From Citrobacter gillenii (GTDB taxonomy: Bacteria; Pseudomonadota; Gammaproteobacteria; Enterobacterales; Enterobacteriaceae), in NCBI RefSeq assembly GCF_013337685.1, contig NZ_SUQN01000004.1, positions 62,001-126,000 on the forward strand: a DNA stretch of 64,000 nucleotides, given 5' to 3'. The translations under genes were made by a program, and so were the position numbers. Position 1 is the stretch's first letter; the number at the start of each line of letters is the position of its first letter. The notes under the pieces are model-generated. The model did not search any database and was not told where the DNA came from. It was given only the letters and a program-made list of their open reading frames with translations. Shown one piece after another: positions 8,297-20,447 of this stretch.

Positions 8297-9679
8297 TTAC
8301 CCCATCAACATCCAGGTAGCCGGAACGGCGGCGACCAGCAGCAGGCCGATCAAAACCAATTCCTGGCGGTTCAGCACGTTATCGTGCGTGTGCGTTTTTC
8401 TGGCGTAAAGAAAGACCAATAATCCTGGCGCATACAGCACCACAGACAGCAACAGGTGCATTGGGCCAGAAGCATATAATAACCATAAGCCATAAATGCA
8501 GGCACCGACACCAACAGCCTGATGAATCGGGCGGGTGGCGATTTTCAGCAAAAATGCGCCAACGAGAAAATAAGGCACCAGAATCATCTCGGAGGCAATC
8601 GTCAGCAGCGTATTATAGTCAGAGCCTGTGAGCCAGATCAGCACCAGACACACCTGTACGCAGATATTGGTGAGCCACAGTGAAGACGACGGTGCACCTT
8701 GCGCATTTTGACGTGAGAAAATGCGCGGGAACGCTTTGTGCGTCGATGCCAGAAACGGCACTTCGGCTGCCATAATCGTCCAGCTTAAATAGGCACCACA
8801 GACGGAAACTATCAGACCGGCCGCAATAATAATTTCACCCCATGGCCCCATCATTTTGACCATCAGTCCGGCCATTGACGGGTTACGGATTTCAGCCAGT
8901 TCCGGGCGAGCAACCACGCCAAGGGAAAGCAGGGTAACCAACAGATAAACACCCAGTGCGGCCAATACCGCCAACAGCGTGGCGCGACCGACATCGCGTT
9001 TATTGCGGGCACGTGCTGACACTACGACCGCGCCTTCTACCCCGATGAACACCCACAGCGTGATGAGCATGGTGTTTTTGACCTGTTCCCAGACCGGAAC
9101 ACCCAGCGCAATACCGGTAAAATCCAGGGTAAAGGTATCAAGCTTAAACAGCATAAAGGCCAGCACGACAAACAGACCCAGCGGCAATAATTTCGCCAGT
9201 GTCGCTACCAGGTTAATGCTGGCGGCGGTTTGTACACCGCGTAATACCAGAAAATGGACCACCCACAGCAGCACTGAGGCCCCGACGATAGACTGCCAGG
9301 TATTTCCATCGCCAAATAAACGCAATTCAGGCGTATCGGTGAAGAAGCTGAGTGCGGAAAAAACGATCACCAGATAAGAAACGTTGGCGATAACGGCGCA
9401 CAGCCAGTAACCCCATGCCGAGCAGAAACCAATCAGTTCGCCAAAACCTTCACGGGCGTAGGTAAAAATACCGCCGTCCAGATCGGGACGGATGCGCGTC
9501 AGGATGAGCATGGCAAAGGCCAGCAGGAGAATTCCCGCGCCGGTAATCGCCCAACCAATCAGTAATGCGGCCGGGCTGGCAACCGCTGCCATATTTTGTG
9601 GCAGGCTGAAAACGCCCGCGCCGAGCATTGAGCTTAAAACCAGCGCGGTCAGTGCGCTCAGACCCAATTTCTTTTCCAT
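8297..9679 (-). CDS. ydgI: APC-family arginine/ornithine antiporter-like YdgI
   Basis: A transporter of 460 residues with about twelve membrane helices. The N-terminal GAGVFSLPQN matches the APC basic amino acid/polyamine antiporter signature, and the protein aligns with E. coli YdgI, called a putative arginine/ornithine antiporter (ArcD type). Exchange of arginine for ornithine is the family role and is untested here. No arginine deiminase genes are nearby. It is followed by folM on the same strand. Confidence 0.88.
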   Translation of the reverse strand: MEKKLGLSALTALVLSSMLGAGVFSLPQNMAAVASPAALLIGWAITGAGILLLAFAMLILTRIRPDLDGGIFTYAREGFGELIGFCSAWGYWLCAVIANVSYLVIVFSALSFFTDTPELRLFGDGNTWQSIVGASVLLWVVHFLVLRGVQTAASINLVATLAKLLPLGLFVVLAFMLFKLDTFTLDFTGIALGVPVWEQVKNTMLITLWVFIGVEGAVVVSARARNKRDVGRATLLAVLAALGVYLLVTLLSLGVVARPELAEIRNPSMAGLMVKMMGPWGEIIIAAGLIVSVCGAYLSWTIMAAEVPFLASTHKAFPRIFSRQNAQGAPSSSLWLTNICVQVCLVLIWLTGSDYNTLLTIASEMILVPYFLVGAFLLKIATRPIHQAVGVGACIYGLWLLYASGPMHLLLSVVLYAPGLLVFLYARKTHTHDNVLNRQELVLIGLLLVAAVPATWMLMG

Positions 9680-9825
9680 TTGTATCCAGTGACAAAAACG
9701 AGAGTGAGAGAATAATTATTTTGGCAAACCGCATAAAAATGGAGGAAGCCACTAAGGCGCGGAATTTTACGGAGAGAAGGGAGCGCATGCAATGGGCATG
9801 GGGAGATTTGTGACTAAAAATGCGA

Positions 9826-9846
9826 AAGGCGGCAAAAAGCCGCCTT
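9826..9846. terminator. terminator downstream of ydgH
   Basis: An 8-base-pair GC-rich stem (AAGGCGGC with GCCGCCTT) with a five-A loop lies 20 bases after the ydgH stop. On the minus strand the loop reads as T, and the T-rich tail beyond the stem is weak. Confidence 0.65.
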
Positions 9847-9865
9847 ATATTGTTACTCGTGACCG

Positions 9866-10810
9866 TTATTTATACAGATCGGCACTGATGGTCACGTTGT
9901 TACCACGTTCCTGCCACTGGCGGGTAATGTGGTAGTACTTGGCGCCTTTTTTCGCGGCACGTTTAGCAACCTGATAAGAAACTTCAGTCATGTTGCCGTA
10001 GTTACCGGTGAACTTGATGCTGTCAAACGGCACCATCATGGCGGCGGTTGCTTTGTTCAGTTCTTCTACTTTCGTACCGTCCGGAAGCGTGACAGTGTAA
10101 CGTCCACCTTTGGTTGACTGCGTTTCGAAGAAACGACCCACTTCTGCACTCGGAGATGCGGTGGTAGCTACGCCCGGGATCTCAACTTTCTTCGCGGCTT
10201 CGCCACCGGCTGCTAATGCTGCACGTCCGGCATCAGAATCAGCTGGGATGGCGTCAGGGCTTTGTACAACACGTTTTTTCGCATCGGCTTTATAGACAAA
10301 TGCGGTAATACGCTGGTTGCCACCCTGGTTAGCATCGACCTGACGGACAATATAGAAAGAGTAAGCCCCTTTCTCTCTCGCCGCTTTGGTGATGGCGTCG
10401 TTGACTTCAGGCTGGCTACGGTAGAAACCCTGCACCGTGACGGTATCGTACGGTTCCAGCAACACGGCCTGATCTTTGGGTAATTCTACAACACCGTTGA
10501 TGACGCGATTTTTGTTAGCTTCCGCTTTTTCTGCGTCGGCTTTATAGACGTCGGCAACAACACGCCAGTTACCGCCGCTGCCAAAATCTGAGGTATCAAC
10601 AACGTAAAAGGAGGCTGCACCGTCTTTATCTGCACGGCGGGATACGGCGGCAACCGCATCACCGATAGCATTAAAACGGCCGGTCACCACAATGCGGTCA
10701 TAGGGTTTCAGGGCAGCCGCTTGCTCCGGCGTCAATTCTGTCGCTGCATTTACAGAAAAAGCAGTCGCAGAAAGAAGTGCGGACGCCAGGAGAGTGTTCT
10801 TAAGCTTCAT
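9866..10810 (-). CDS. ydgH: periplasmic YdgH, triple YhcN (DUF1471) domain protein
   Basis: A secreted protein of 314 residues. A signal peptide ends at VNA/ATEL (about 22). Three copies of the small YhcN/BhsA fold follow, each with the pattern 'YD-I-TG-..-A..AA..KGA..Y.I/V..' and a Lys-rich end (YKADA). The length and repeats agree with E. coli YdgH. Single-domain relatives (BhsA, YhcN) act in stress and biofilm responses at the envelope; the role of the triple form is not established. It is divergent from pntA. Confidence 0.9.
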   Translation of the reverse strand: MKLKNTLLASALLSATAFSVNAATELTPEQAAALKPYDRIVVTGRFNAIGDAVAAVSRRADKDGAASFYVVDTSDFGSGGNWRVVADVYKADAEKAEANKNRVINGVVELPKDQAVLLEPYDTVTVQGFYRSQPEVNDAITKAAREKGAYSFYIVRQVDANQGGNQRITAFVYKADAKKRVVQSPDAIPADSDAGRAALAAGGEAAKKVEIPGVATTASPSAEVGRFFETQSTKGGRYTVTLPDGTKVEELNKATAAMMVPFDSIKFTGNYGNMTEVSYQVAKRAAKKGAKYYHITRQWQERGNNVTISADLYK

Positions 10811-12865
<2,055 letters not shown>

Positions 12866-12872
12866 GGGGTAG

Positions 12873-14264
<1,392 letters not shown>

Positions 14265-14282
14265 TTATTACTAGCATGTCAT

Positions 14283-14308
14283 ACGGCCTCCTCGGAGGCC
14301 GTTTTTTT
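14283..14308 (+). terminator. pntAB terminator
   Basis: A perfect 9-base-pair stem (ACGGCCTCC with GGAGGCCGT), a two-base loop and seven T residues, 19 bases after the pntB stop. Confidence 0.92.
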
Positions 14309-14343
14309 ATGGCACATTCCGCTTATTAGTGAGAGAGGCGGCT

Positions 14344-15378
14344 TCACGCTTTATTGAGATCGCCCAGCAAAACGGCAATGCTTTGGCCGCCTTCAGTTTG
14401 CTCAAGTGCAATTTTAACGATGATGGTGAGTGGGACAGAAAGCAGCATGCCAACCGGTCCCAGTAACCAGCCCCAGAATATCAACGACAGAAAAACCACC
14501 AGCGTCGATAGCCCCAGTCCGCGTCCCATGATGCGCGGTTCGAGAATGTTACCGAATATCAAGTTAATCGCCAGATAGCCCGCCAGCACCACCAGGGCAT
14601 CGTAAAATCCGCTAAACACCAGTACCTGAGCAATAGGGGGGATCGCCGCCAGCACGGATCCGATATTGGGGATGTAGTTCAGCGCGAAAGCCAGCAGTCC
14701 CCAGACAAATGCGAAGCGGACATCCAGTGCGGCCAGCATGCCCCAGGCGACCAGACCGGTGACAATACTGATGGCCGTTTTGAGGACCAGGTAGTGTGAC
14801 ACGCTGTCGATTGCGCGTTGAATAGCGGCCATTCCCTCAACGGGTCTGCTCATCATTTGTTTGAGTTTGCCGGGTAACTGTGGCACTTCCAGTAGCATAA
14901 ACACGACGGTCAGCAGCAGTAAAAAGATAGATGACATGGCATTGGACAATTGCGTCAGCAAATTGGTCACCAGCGTCATCGCCGCATTAGGGTCGATATA
15001 CTTCACGAGTTCGTCGACGGAAACACCAATTCCCGCGCGCTGCAGCCACGGTTCGATATTTTTCAGCGGGATAACCAGTGAAGAACGGTATTGCGGTAGC
15101 GTTCTCGCTAATTCATTTAAGGATGTCCCTAAATATGCTAAAAGCAGCACCATTAGCATCACAATAATAACCACCAGCAATGACACGGCTAATACTCGCG
15201 GAATGCGAAGTTTGACCATTCGCTGGACCACGGGATTAAGCACCACGGCAATAAATAACGCCAGAATAAAGGGGACAATGATATCGGCCGCAAAGCGGAC
15301 GCCGGTCAGAATGATCACCAGCATGCCCAACATAATGACTAATTTTAGACCGCTAAGCGTGATAATGGGTTTCGCCAT
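14344..15378 (-). CDS. tqsA: AI-2 exporter family protein TqsA
   Basis: A membrane protein of 344 residues of the AI-2E (PerM) family. It has paired N-terminal helices, a middle soluble segment (about 70-150) and a C-terminal bundle with [18 protein letters not shown] and the [20 protein letters not shown] motif. E. coli TqsA (YdgG) lowers intracellular autoinducer-2 and affects biofilm formation. It is convergent with pntAB. Confidence 0.93.
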   Translation of the reverse strand: MAKPIITLSGLKLVIMLGMLVIILTGVRFAADIIVPFILALFIAVVLNPVVQRMVKLRIPRVLAVSLLVVIIVMLMVLLLAYLGTSLNELARTLPQYRSSLVIPLKNIEPWLQRAGIGVSVDELVKYIDPNAAMTLVTNLLTQLSNAMSSIFLLLLTVVFMLLEVPQLPGKLKQMMSRPVEGMAAIQRAIDSVSHYLVLKTAISIVTGLVAWGMLAALDVRFAFVWGLLAFALNYIPNIGSVLAAIPPIAQVLVFSGFYDALVVLAGYLAINLIFGNILEPRIMGRGLGLSTLVVFLSLIFWGWLLGPVGMLLSVPLTIIVKIALEQTEGGQSIAVLLGDLNKA

Positions 15379-15532
15379 GTTTATTCCTGAAGAGTTATCC
15401 TGAACCTGGATAATAGTGTGATCTGCCTCGAGTCGTTATAACAAAAATCAAACGAACCAGGTAAAGAAGTGAAAAGATTTTGAGTTCGCCTTGAACCTAT
15501 GATACAAATTGCGTGTGTTTAACTACCGAGGA

Positions 15533-15576
15533 CAATTATCATCCGCGATGACGAGAAGCAACACTGCGGATAATTG
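15533..15576 (+). other. stem-loop at the head of the mdtJI leader
   Basis: CAATTATC(AT)CCGC pairs with GCGGATAATTG: 11 base pairs with a two-base bulge and a 19-base loop. It lies immediately upstream of the small leader frame. It is not followed by a T run, so it is more likely a leader structure or operator than a terminator. Confidence 0.55.
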
Positions 15577-15583
15577 TAATATT

Positions 15584-15685
15584 ATGGACAATACGTTCAG
15601 GATGTTTTTGCGTTTACCTACACTTCTTCGTACCTCTTCTACTTTCCTGCTTGCAGGTGAGCAACTCTGGCGCAACGCGCTTTAG
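15584..15685 (+). CDS. mdtU: probable MdtU leader peptide of the mdtJI operon
   Basis: A 33-codon frame (MDNTFRMFLRLPTLL...) ends 110 bases before mdtJ. E. coli has a short leader, MdtU, in the same place whose translation is reported to make mdtJI respond to spermidine; I recall this without being able to check it. An in-frame ATG at 15548 would give 45 codons but lies within the stem-loop. No strong ribosome site precedes either start. The final run WRNAL ends in TAG. The rest of the 417-base gap holds no other gene. Confidence 0.6.
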   Translation: MDNTFRMFLRLPTLLRTSSTFLLAGEQLWRNAL

Positions 15686-15795
15686 TCCCTTCTTCTGCCT
15701 GAGCTGGCGTTATGCGCTGAGCTATCTGATTTTATTTTTTGGTTTGCTGCATGCAGTAAGCCCAAAGGACTTTATTCTCTAGCAGGAGAAGTATC

Positions 15796-16158
15796 ATGTT
15801 TTACTGGATTTTATTAGGTCTGGCCATTGCGGCTGAAATTACAGGTACGCTGTCGATGAAATGGGCAAGCGTAGGTAATGGTAATGCGGGCTTTATTTTA
15901 ATGCTGGTAATGATCGCCTTATCGTATATTTTTCTCAGTTTCGCCGTTAAAAAAATCGCCCTCGGCGTGGCCTACGCGTTATGGGAAGGTATCGGTATTT
16001 TATTTATTACGCTGTTTAGCGTGCTGTTATTTGACGAAACCCTGTCGGCGATGAAGGTGGCCGGATTAGTCTCGCTAGTGTTCGGTATCGTGCTGATTAA
16101 ATCAGGCACACGAAAGCCAGCAAAAGCGAGGGGCGAGGTGACCCATGCAGCAGTTTGA
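15796..16158 (+). CDS. mdtJ: spermidine exporter subunit MdtJ (SMR family)
   Basis: A small multidrug-resistance-type protein of 120 residues with four helices and the SMR glutamate near the N-terminus ([16 protein letters not shown]). It pairs with MdtI to export spermidine. A clear ribosome site (AGGAGA) precedes the ATG. Its end overlaps the start of mdtI by 14 bases, as expected for a heterodimer made in equal amounts. Confidence 0.95.
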   Translation: MFYWILLGLAIAAEITGTLSMKWASVGNGNAGFILMLVMIALSYIFLSFAVKKIALGVAYALWEGIGILFITLFSVLLFDETLSAMKVAGLVSLVFGIVLIKSGTRKPAKARGEVTHAAV

Positions 16159-16474
16159 ATGGGTTCACGGCGCCTGGTTGGGGATGGCCATCGTGCTGGA
16201 AATTGTCGCTAACGTCTTTTTGAAATTTTCCGATGGTTTTCGTCGTAAAGTCTATGGCGTGCTGTCATTGGTCGCCGTGCTGGCAGCCTTTAGTGCGCTG
16301 TCTCAGGCGGTAAAAGGCATCGACCTTTCCGTTGCTTATGCCCTGTGGGGGGGGTTCGGGATTGCCGCCACGTTGGCCGCAGGCTGGGTGCTTTTTGGTC
16401 AGCGCCTGAATAATAAAGGCTGGATCGGCGTGGCATTGTTACTGGCCGGTATGATAATGATTAAACTCGCCTGA
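16145..16474 (+). CDS. mdtI: spermidine exporter subunit MdtI (SMR family)
   Basis: The partner of MdtJ, with 109 residues, four helices and the membrane glutamate in [17 protein letters not shown]. The short C-terminal tail and length match E. coli MdtI. Translation is coupled through the 14-base overlap with mdtJ. A hairpin follows. Confidence 0.95.
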   Translation: MQQFEWVHGAWLGMAIVLEIVANVFLKFSDGFRRKVYGVLSLVAVLAAFSALSQAVKGIDLSVAYALWGGFGIAATLAAGWVLFGQRLNNKGWIGVALLLAGMIMIKLA

Positions 16475-16479
16475 TAAAA

Positions 16480-16505
16480 ATGCTGCCTGTATCTGCGGGC
16501 AGCAT
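16480..16505. terminator. hairpin between mdtI and ydgD
   Basis: An 8-base-pair stem (ATGCTGCC with GGCAGCAT) between convergent genes, with only short T runs. It can serve both directions. Confidence 0.65.
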
Positions 16506-16509
16506 GTTG

Positions 16510-17331
16510 TTATCCCTTCGCTAACGCGTCCAGTTTATCGCGAAAACCGGTGACCGAAATCGCGCGGTTATCGGCCCGCCAGCGATCTTTCGCCGCCGGA
16601 GCGGAGCTCTGCACACCAATCAATTGCCAGCCCGCATCTGTCTTCAGCATCAATGGGGAACCGCTGTCACCCGGGAGCGTGTCGCACTGATGGGACATGA
16701 CGGTGTTTTGCGCCCAGCCGGTCACCACACAATCCTGATGCGCATACAGATCGTCCAGATGGTCTTCCGGGTAGCCTGACTGAGTGACTTTGCGATCGGC
16801 GGCTTTCAGCGCAGCGGTTAATGCGGTTTTATCGCCTTCATACAAGGGAAGCGGTGTAATTCCTGATGGGGGGTAACGCAACACCACCAGACCAAAATCC
16901 CAGGGTGCCGCAGAAGGGGGCACAATCCAGCCGTCGCCATCCGCTTTTAAGCGCTTGCCAAGTGAAGGATCAACCCGTGCCTCAATGCCGTGGATTTCAT
17001 AGCGCCAGACGCCTTTTTTTGACACAAAGCGCAGCGCAACGGCTTTATCCGGCTTGCCTTTAGGGGGCGTTAACAGACAGTGCCCGGCGGTCAAGGCCAG
17101 ATGCGGAGAAATGAGCGTGGCCGTACACAGGTTACCGCTGGCGGTTTCCAGTTGTCCGATGGCGTCCCAGGGCGATTGAGTCGGGTCTGGGATCTGTACG
17201 CGATCGTCATGACCAAAGAAGAGCGTTTTAATGTCTTCAGCTTCAGTAGCAGGCGTTGCTGGCCGATCCGCATGCGCAACGACAGGAGAAAGACAAATAG
17301 AACCCAGTAATACCGCAATGGTTTTATGCAT
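16510..17331 (-). CDS. ydgD: trypsin-like serine protease YdgD
   Basis: A secreted S1-fold protease of 273 residues. The signal peptide ends near VVAHA (about 21). The catalytic triad is visible: His in LTAGHC, Asp in WDFGLVVL and Ser in GDSGSPL. Disulfide cysteines flank the His and the Ser. It is the ortholog of E. coli YdgD, whose substrate is not known to me. It lies downstream of asr and ydgU on the same strand. Confidence 0.92.
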   Translation of the reverse strand: MHKTIAVLLGSICLSPVVAHADRPATPATEAEDIKTLFFGHDDRVQIPDPTQSPWDAIGQLETASGNLCTATLISPHLALTAGHCLLTPPKGKPDKAVALRFVSKKGVWRYEIHGIEARVDPSLGKRLKADGDGWIVPPSAAPWDFGLVVLRYPPSGITPLPLYEGDKTALTAALKAADRKVTQSGYPEDHLDDLYAHQDCVVTGWAQNTVMSHQCDTLPGDSGSPLMLKTDAGWQLIGVQSSAPAAKDRWRADNRAISVTGFRDKLDALAKG

Positions 17332-17431
17332 ATCACACTCTGGTGGGGAATTATGATTATTAAAAGCAAACCCTCAATGAATACTATAGACGGGACGGTG
17401 GGAAAGTGGGAGTAAAATCAGGTAACTACAC

Positions 17432-17512
17432 TCAGGAAAGATAAAAGTGCGTGGCAATAAGGCCGCAAATTATCAGTGTAATAAGAATGAACTCAAAGCG
17501 GTAATGGGACAC
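17432..17512 (-). CDS. ydgU: small membrane protein YdgU
   Basis: A 26-residue frame starting at GTG: SHYRFEFILITLIICG followed by a second hydrophobic run ending FYLS. It matches the remembered E. coli YdgU (MGRYRFEFIL...), which also lies beside asr. A strong ribosome site (GGAGG, eight bases upstream) supports translation. It is one membrane helix with a basic N-terminus, so N-in is likely. It is probably transcribed with asr. It was found in the gap between ydgD and asr and is missed by length cut-offs. Confidence 0.85.
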   Translation of the reverse strand: MSHYRFEFILITLIICGLIATHFYLS

Positions 17513-17564
17513 CCTTTTACCCTCCGAAACGCGGCGCTAAACCGACAAGAGCTAGCGCCGTAGG

Positions 17565-17587
17565 CGCTGGCGTGGGGGACGCCAGCG
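17565..17587 (-). terminator. hairpin between asr and ydgU
   Basis: A perfect 9-base-pair stem (CGCTGGCGT with ACGCCAGCG) with a five-base loop, 14 bases after the asr stop. There is no T run after it on the minus strand, so it may attenuate or protect the asr message rather than end transcription. A smaller GCGCC/GGCGC hairpin overlaps its downstream side. Confidence 0.6.
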
Positions 17588-17601
17588 TTATTTCTGACGG
17601 A

Positions 17602-17922
17602 TTATGCCGCTGGCTGAGCCGCAGGTTTAGCTGCGTCGTGTTTTACGGCTTTTTTGCTGTGCTTTTTAGCTGCCTGTGCTTTTTGCTCTGGTGCTTTTTG
17701 TTCTGCAGCAGGTTTAGCGGTGGTTTTTTTGGTGTGTTTCTTGGCAGATTGCGCTTTCTGCGGTGCCGCCTTGTGCTGTTTTTTATGATGTGTGGTTTTA
17801 GCCGGGGCTGCTTTGGTGGTGGCTGCAGCGGCCGGAGTCGTGGTGGCCGTTGTTTCAGCAGCAAATGCAGCAGAAGACAGACCCATAGCAGCGGCAACAA
17901 CCAGAGCTAATACTTTTTTCAT
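17602..17922 (-). CDS. asr: acid shock protein Asr precursor
   Basis: A protein of 106 residues: a signal peptide ([20 protein letters not shown]) followed by a low-complexity chain rich in Ala, Lys, Thr and His with repeated QKA/AKKHxKK units. This composition defines Asr, a periplasmic, intrinsically disordered protein strongly induced by acid and cleaved after export. The start matching E. coli was chosen over the ATG nine codons upstream. A consensus RstA box lies about 110 bases upstream, in agreement with RstA control of asr in E. coli. Confidence 0.95.
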   Translation of the reverse strand: MKKVLALVVAAAMGLSSAAFAAETTATTTPAAAATTKAAPAKTTHHKKQHKAAPQKAQSAKKHTKKTTAKPAAEQKAPEQKAQAAKKHSKKAVKHDAAKPAAQPAA

Positions 17923-18003
17923 TGTCATACCCTCGATTTGGTTTTTCATTCAACCCCACTGCGGGGCCGTTGAAATAACTATATCGCTGTAATATCAAGG
18001 CTT

Positions 18004-18052
18004 CCGTGAGTCATTGGTTTCGGCGTGTAACCATATGTACAATGACTCACGG
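18004..18052. repeat. 13-bp perfect inverted repeat around the RstA box
   Basis: CCGTGAGTCATTG at 18004-18016 and CAATGACTCACGG at 18040-18052 are exact inverse complements with a 23-base loop that holds the RstA box. It begins eight bases after the end of the carboxypeptidase gene, so it could terminate that gene, act as an operator for asr, or both. Confidence 0.85.
18026..18039 (-). promoter_or_regulatory. RstA box upstream of asr
   Basis: The minus strand reads TACATATGGTTACA, an exact match to the RstA consensus TACATNTNGTTACA. It lies about 105 bases before the asr start and is oriented towards it. Confidence 0.85.
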
Positions 18053-18059
18053 TAAGCAA

Positions 18060-19547
18060 TTACAGATAACGGGCTTCAAGATGCGCGCGGAAATAGCGGC
18101 TACTGAGTGGTTCACCGGTGGCCTGCGTAATCAGCTGTTCGGTGGTAAAGCGGCTACCGTGCTGCCAGATGTTCTGGCGTAACCAGTCAAACAGTGCGCT
18201 GAAATCACCCTGAGCAATGGCCGTTTCTAACCCCGGCAACGCGCGATTTGCCGCACTAAACAACTGTGCTGCATACATGGCACCAAGGGTATAGGAAGGG
18301 AAGTAGCCAAAGCCACCGTCGGTCCAGTGGATATCCTGCATACACCCATTACGGTAATTGCCGATGGTTGACAGCCCCAGCCACGCCTGCATTTTCTCAT
18401 TCCATAAGGCCGGAATATCATCGACTTCAATGTCGCCGTTAATCAGTGCTCGCTCGATTTCGTAGCGCAGGATCACGTGGGCGGGGTAGCTCACTTCATC
18501 GGCATCAACGCGGATAAAGCCCGGCTTCACCTGCTGGTTCCAGGCGATAAAATTGCTTTCTTCAAAGGCGGGTTGATCGCCAAAATGCCGCTTCACCGCC
18601 GGGATTAACCGCGTCAGGAAGGCGCTGCTTCGACCCAGCTGCATTTCAAAGAACAGGCTTTGGGATTCATGAATGGCGGTCGAGCGTGCCAGGGCGATAG
18701 GTTGACCGGACCAGTTACGCGGCAGGTTCTGCTCATAGCGGGCATGGCCGGTTTCATGGATAACGCCAAACAGTGCGCTCAGCAGTTCGTTTTCATCATA
18801 CCGTGTGGTGATACGCACATCTTCCGGTACGCCGCCGCAGAATGGGTGGGCGCTAATGTCCAGCCGTCCGCCCGCAAAGTCGAATCCCAACTGCGCCATG
18901 GTCTCAAGGCCTAACTCGCGCTGCACCGCCGTCGGGAAAGGGCCAACCGGCGCGATTAACGATTGCCGGGACTGTTTGGCGACCACCTTGCTTAACAGGT
19001 CCGGGAGCCAGCCTTTGAGGTCGGCGAATAACACATCCAGGCGGGCGCTGGTCATGTCTGGTTCAAACACATCCAGCAGCGCATCATACGGTGAACAACC
19101 TTTGGCCTCGGCACGCAGCCTGGCCTCTTCGCGGCTGTACTTCACCACATCCTTCAGGTTCTCAGCAAAACCTTCCCAGTCATTGGCCGGGCGCTGGCTG
19201 CGCCAGGCGTGTTCGCAGCGGCTACCCGCAAGGGATTTGGCTTCAACCAGTGATTCCGGCAACAATGATGCCTGATGATGCAGACGCGACATTTCTCGCA
19301 AATTGGCCTGTTCAACATCATTCAATTCTTCGTGTTGCGCGCCGGCAATCCAGGTGGCGACCTTAGGATCGGTTAACAGCTGATGTTCCAGGACGTTCAG
19401 TTCCGCCAGCGCTTCGCCACGGGCCTGGCTGCCACCAGGAGGCATCATGGTGAACATGTCCCAACTGGCGATAGCCGAGAGGTGGGAGAAGCGAGAGAGC
19501 CGCTGGAACGCGCGGGTGAGCTGTTGGTAATTCGTACTGTTACTCAT
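18060..19547 (-). CDS. M32 family metallocarboxypeptidase
   Basis: A cytosolic zinc carboxypeptidase of 495 residues (thermostable carboxypeptidase 1/Taq type). The zinc motif HETGH sits in ALFGVIHETGHARYEQ, and the family hallmarks DIHW, GYFPSYTLGAMYAAQL and FIRVDADEVSYPAH are all present. Length is normal. It removes C-terminal residues from peptides, broadly except before proline. E. coli K-12 has no ortholog at this point of the map that I recall, so it marks a difference from E. coli. It lies upstream of asr on the same strand, separated by the inverted repeat. Confidence 0.92.
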   Translation of the reverse strand: MSNSTNYQQLTRAFQRLSRFSHLSAIASWDMFTMMPPGGSQARGEALAELNVLEHQLLTDPKVATWIAGAQHEELNDVEQANLREMSRLHHQASLLPESLVEAKSLAGSRCEHAWRSQRPANDWEGFAENLKDVVKYSREEARLRAEAKGCSPYDALLDVFEPDMTSARLDVLFADLKGWLPDLLSKVVAKQSRQSLIAPVGPFPTAVQRELGLETMAQLGFDFAGGRLDISAHPFCGGVPEDVRITTRYDENELLSALFGVIHETGHARYEQNLPRNWSGQPIALARSTAIHESQSLFFEMQLGRSSAFLTRLIPAVKRHFGDQPAFEESNFIAWNQQVKPGFIRVDADEVSYPAHVILRYEIERALINGDIEVDDIPALWNEKMQAWLGLSTIGNYRNGCMQDIHWTDGGFGYFPSYTLGAMYAAQLFSAANRALPGLETAIAQGDFSALFDWLRQNIWQHGSRFTTEQLITQATGEPLSSRYFRAHLEARYL

Positions 19548-19651
19548 TATTTTCGTTCTCGTTCTGTTGGACCAGACCTGTGAGTCTAACGTGATTTACC
19601 GCATTTACCCATTCCTCGGCAGAGAATGCGAAATGTTGGTAGCTTGTAAGT

Positions 19652-19670
19652 GATAATGATACTTTTTATC
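19652..19670. promoter_or_regulatory. Fur-box-like sequence
   Basis: GATAATGATACTTTTTATC matches the 19-base Fur consensus at 16 positions. It lies between the divergent carboxypeptidase and CPBP genes, 56 bases before the latter, so either or both may respond to iron. It was judged by sequence only. Confidence 0.5.
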
Positions 19671-19725
19671 ATAAACAAAATTTGATGTTTTAAACTATGG
19701 CGTAATCTTTTAGCAGGGAGCCGGT

Positions 19726-20415
19726 ATGCAACAGGAAATCAGTAGTGACTATATCGCCAGAACTCGGGCAGTATCCGGTTGTTTTTCGATGTTTATTCTG
19801 ATGTTTGGCCTCACGTTTGTCCCCCTTTTTTTTGCTGAAAGCGCGCTGTTACAGGCGCAGGGATTACTGTTCCCACTGCTGTTTGCTGCGGAGTTCGTTG
19901 TGCTGGTACCGCTGTATTATTTCTTCTTTAGCAAAAGAGCAGGTCTGGGAAAGGGCACGTTTAACGTGACGTGGTTTGGTATTTTATTTGTCGCACTTTT
20001 GCTGGTGCAGTTTGCCGGGCCCTGGCTGCTGGGAATAAGACAAAATGAAGAATGGGTGACAACCCAGGTATCACTACGTAGTTACGCGCTGTGGCTGTCG
20101 AGTTTGTCGCTGATATTTATTGCCCCGGTTTATGAGGAAATGATTTTCCGCGGCTGCCTGTTCAATGCCTTTCAGTACTGGTTCAAGGATAAAACCTGGT
20201 TGACGTCTGCGGTGGTGTCCGCCATTTTCGCGCTGATGCACACGCAGTATGTGGATTTTAGGACGTTATTGCTGTTGTTTATCGTGTCACTGGTTCTGAT
20301 TTATGCCCGAATTAAAAGTAACGGCATACTGATGCCAATTATGCTGCATATCTTGATGAACGGGACGGTGGTGGGCATGCAAATCGCGGCTCAGGCATTC
20401 GTGCCGTCCACGTAA
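19726..20415 (+). CDS. CPBP family intramembrane metalloprotease
   Basis: A membrane protein of 229 residues with about six to eight helices. The three motifs of the CPBP/Rce1 (Abi) family are present: EEMIFRG, the FALMHTQY histidine and HILMNGT. Rce1 cuts CAAX proteins in eukaryotes; bacterial members are linked to peptide maturation or immunity, and no target is evident here. A GGGAGC ribosome site precedes the start. There is no peptide or bacteriocin gene beside it. Confidence 0.88.
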   Translation: MQQEISSDYIARTRAVSGCFSMFILMFGLTFVPLFFAESALLQAQGLLFPLLFAAEFVVLVPLYYFFFSKRAGLGKGTFNVTWFGILFVALLLVQFAGPWLLGIRQNEEWVTTQVSLRSYALWLSSLSLIFIAPVYEEMIFRGCLFNAFQYWFKDKTWLTSAVVSAIFALMHTQYVDFRTLLLLFIVSLVLIYARIKSNGILMPIMLHILMNGTVVGMQIAAQAFVPST

Positions 20416-20422
20416 TGCGGTG

Positions 20423-20441
20423 TGCCCGGCGATACCGGGCA
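20423..20441. terminator. hairpin between the CPBP gene and ynfM
   Basis: A 7-base-pair stem TGCCCGG/CCGGGCA between convergent genes, without a strong T run. Confidence 0.6.
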
Positions 20442-20447
20442 TCACAA

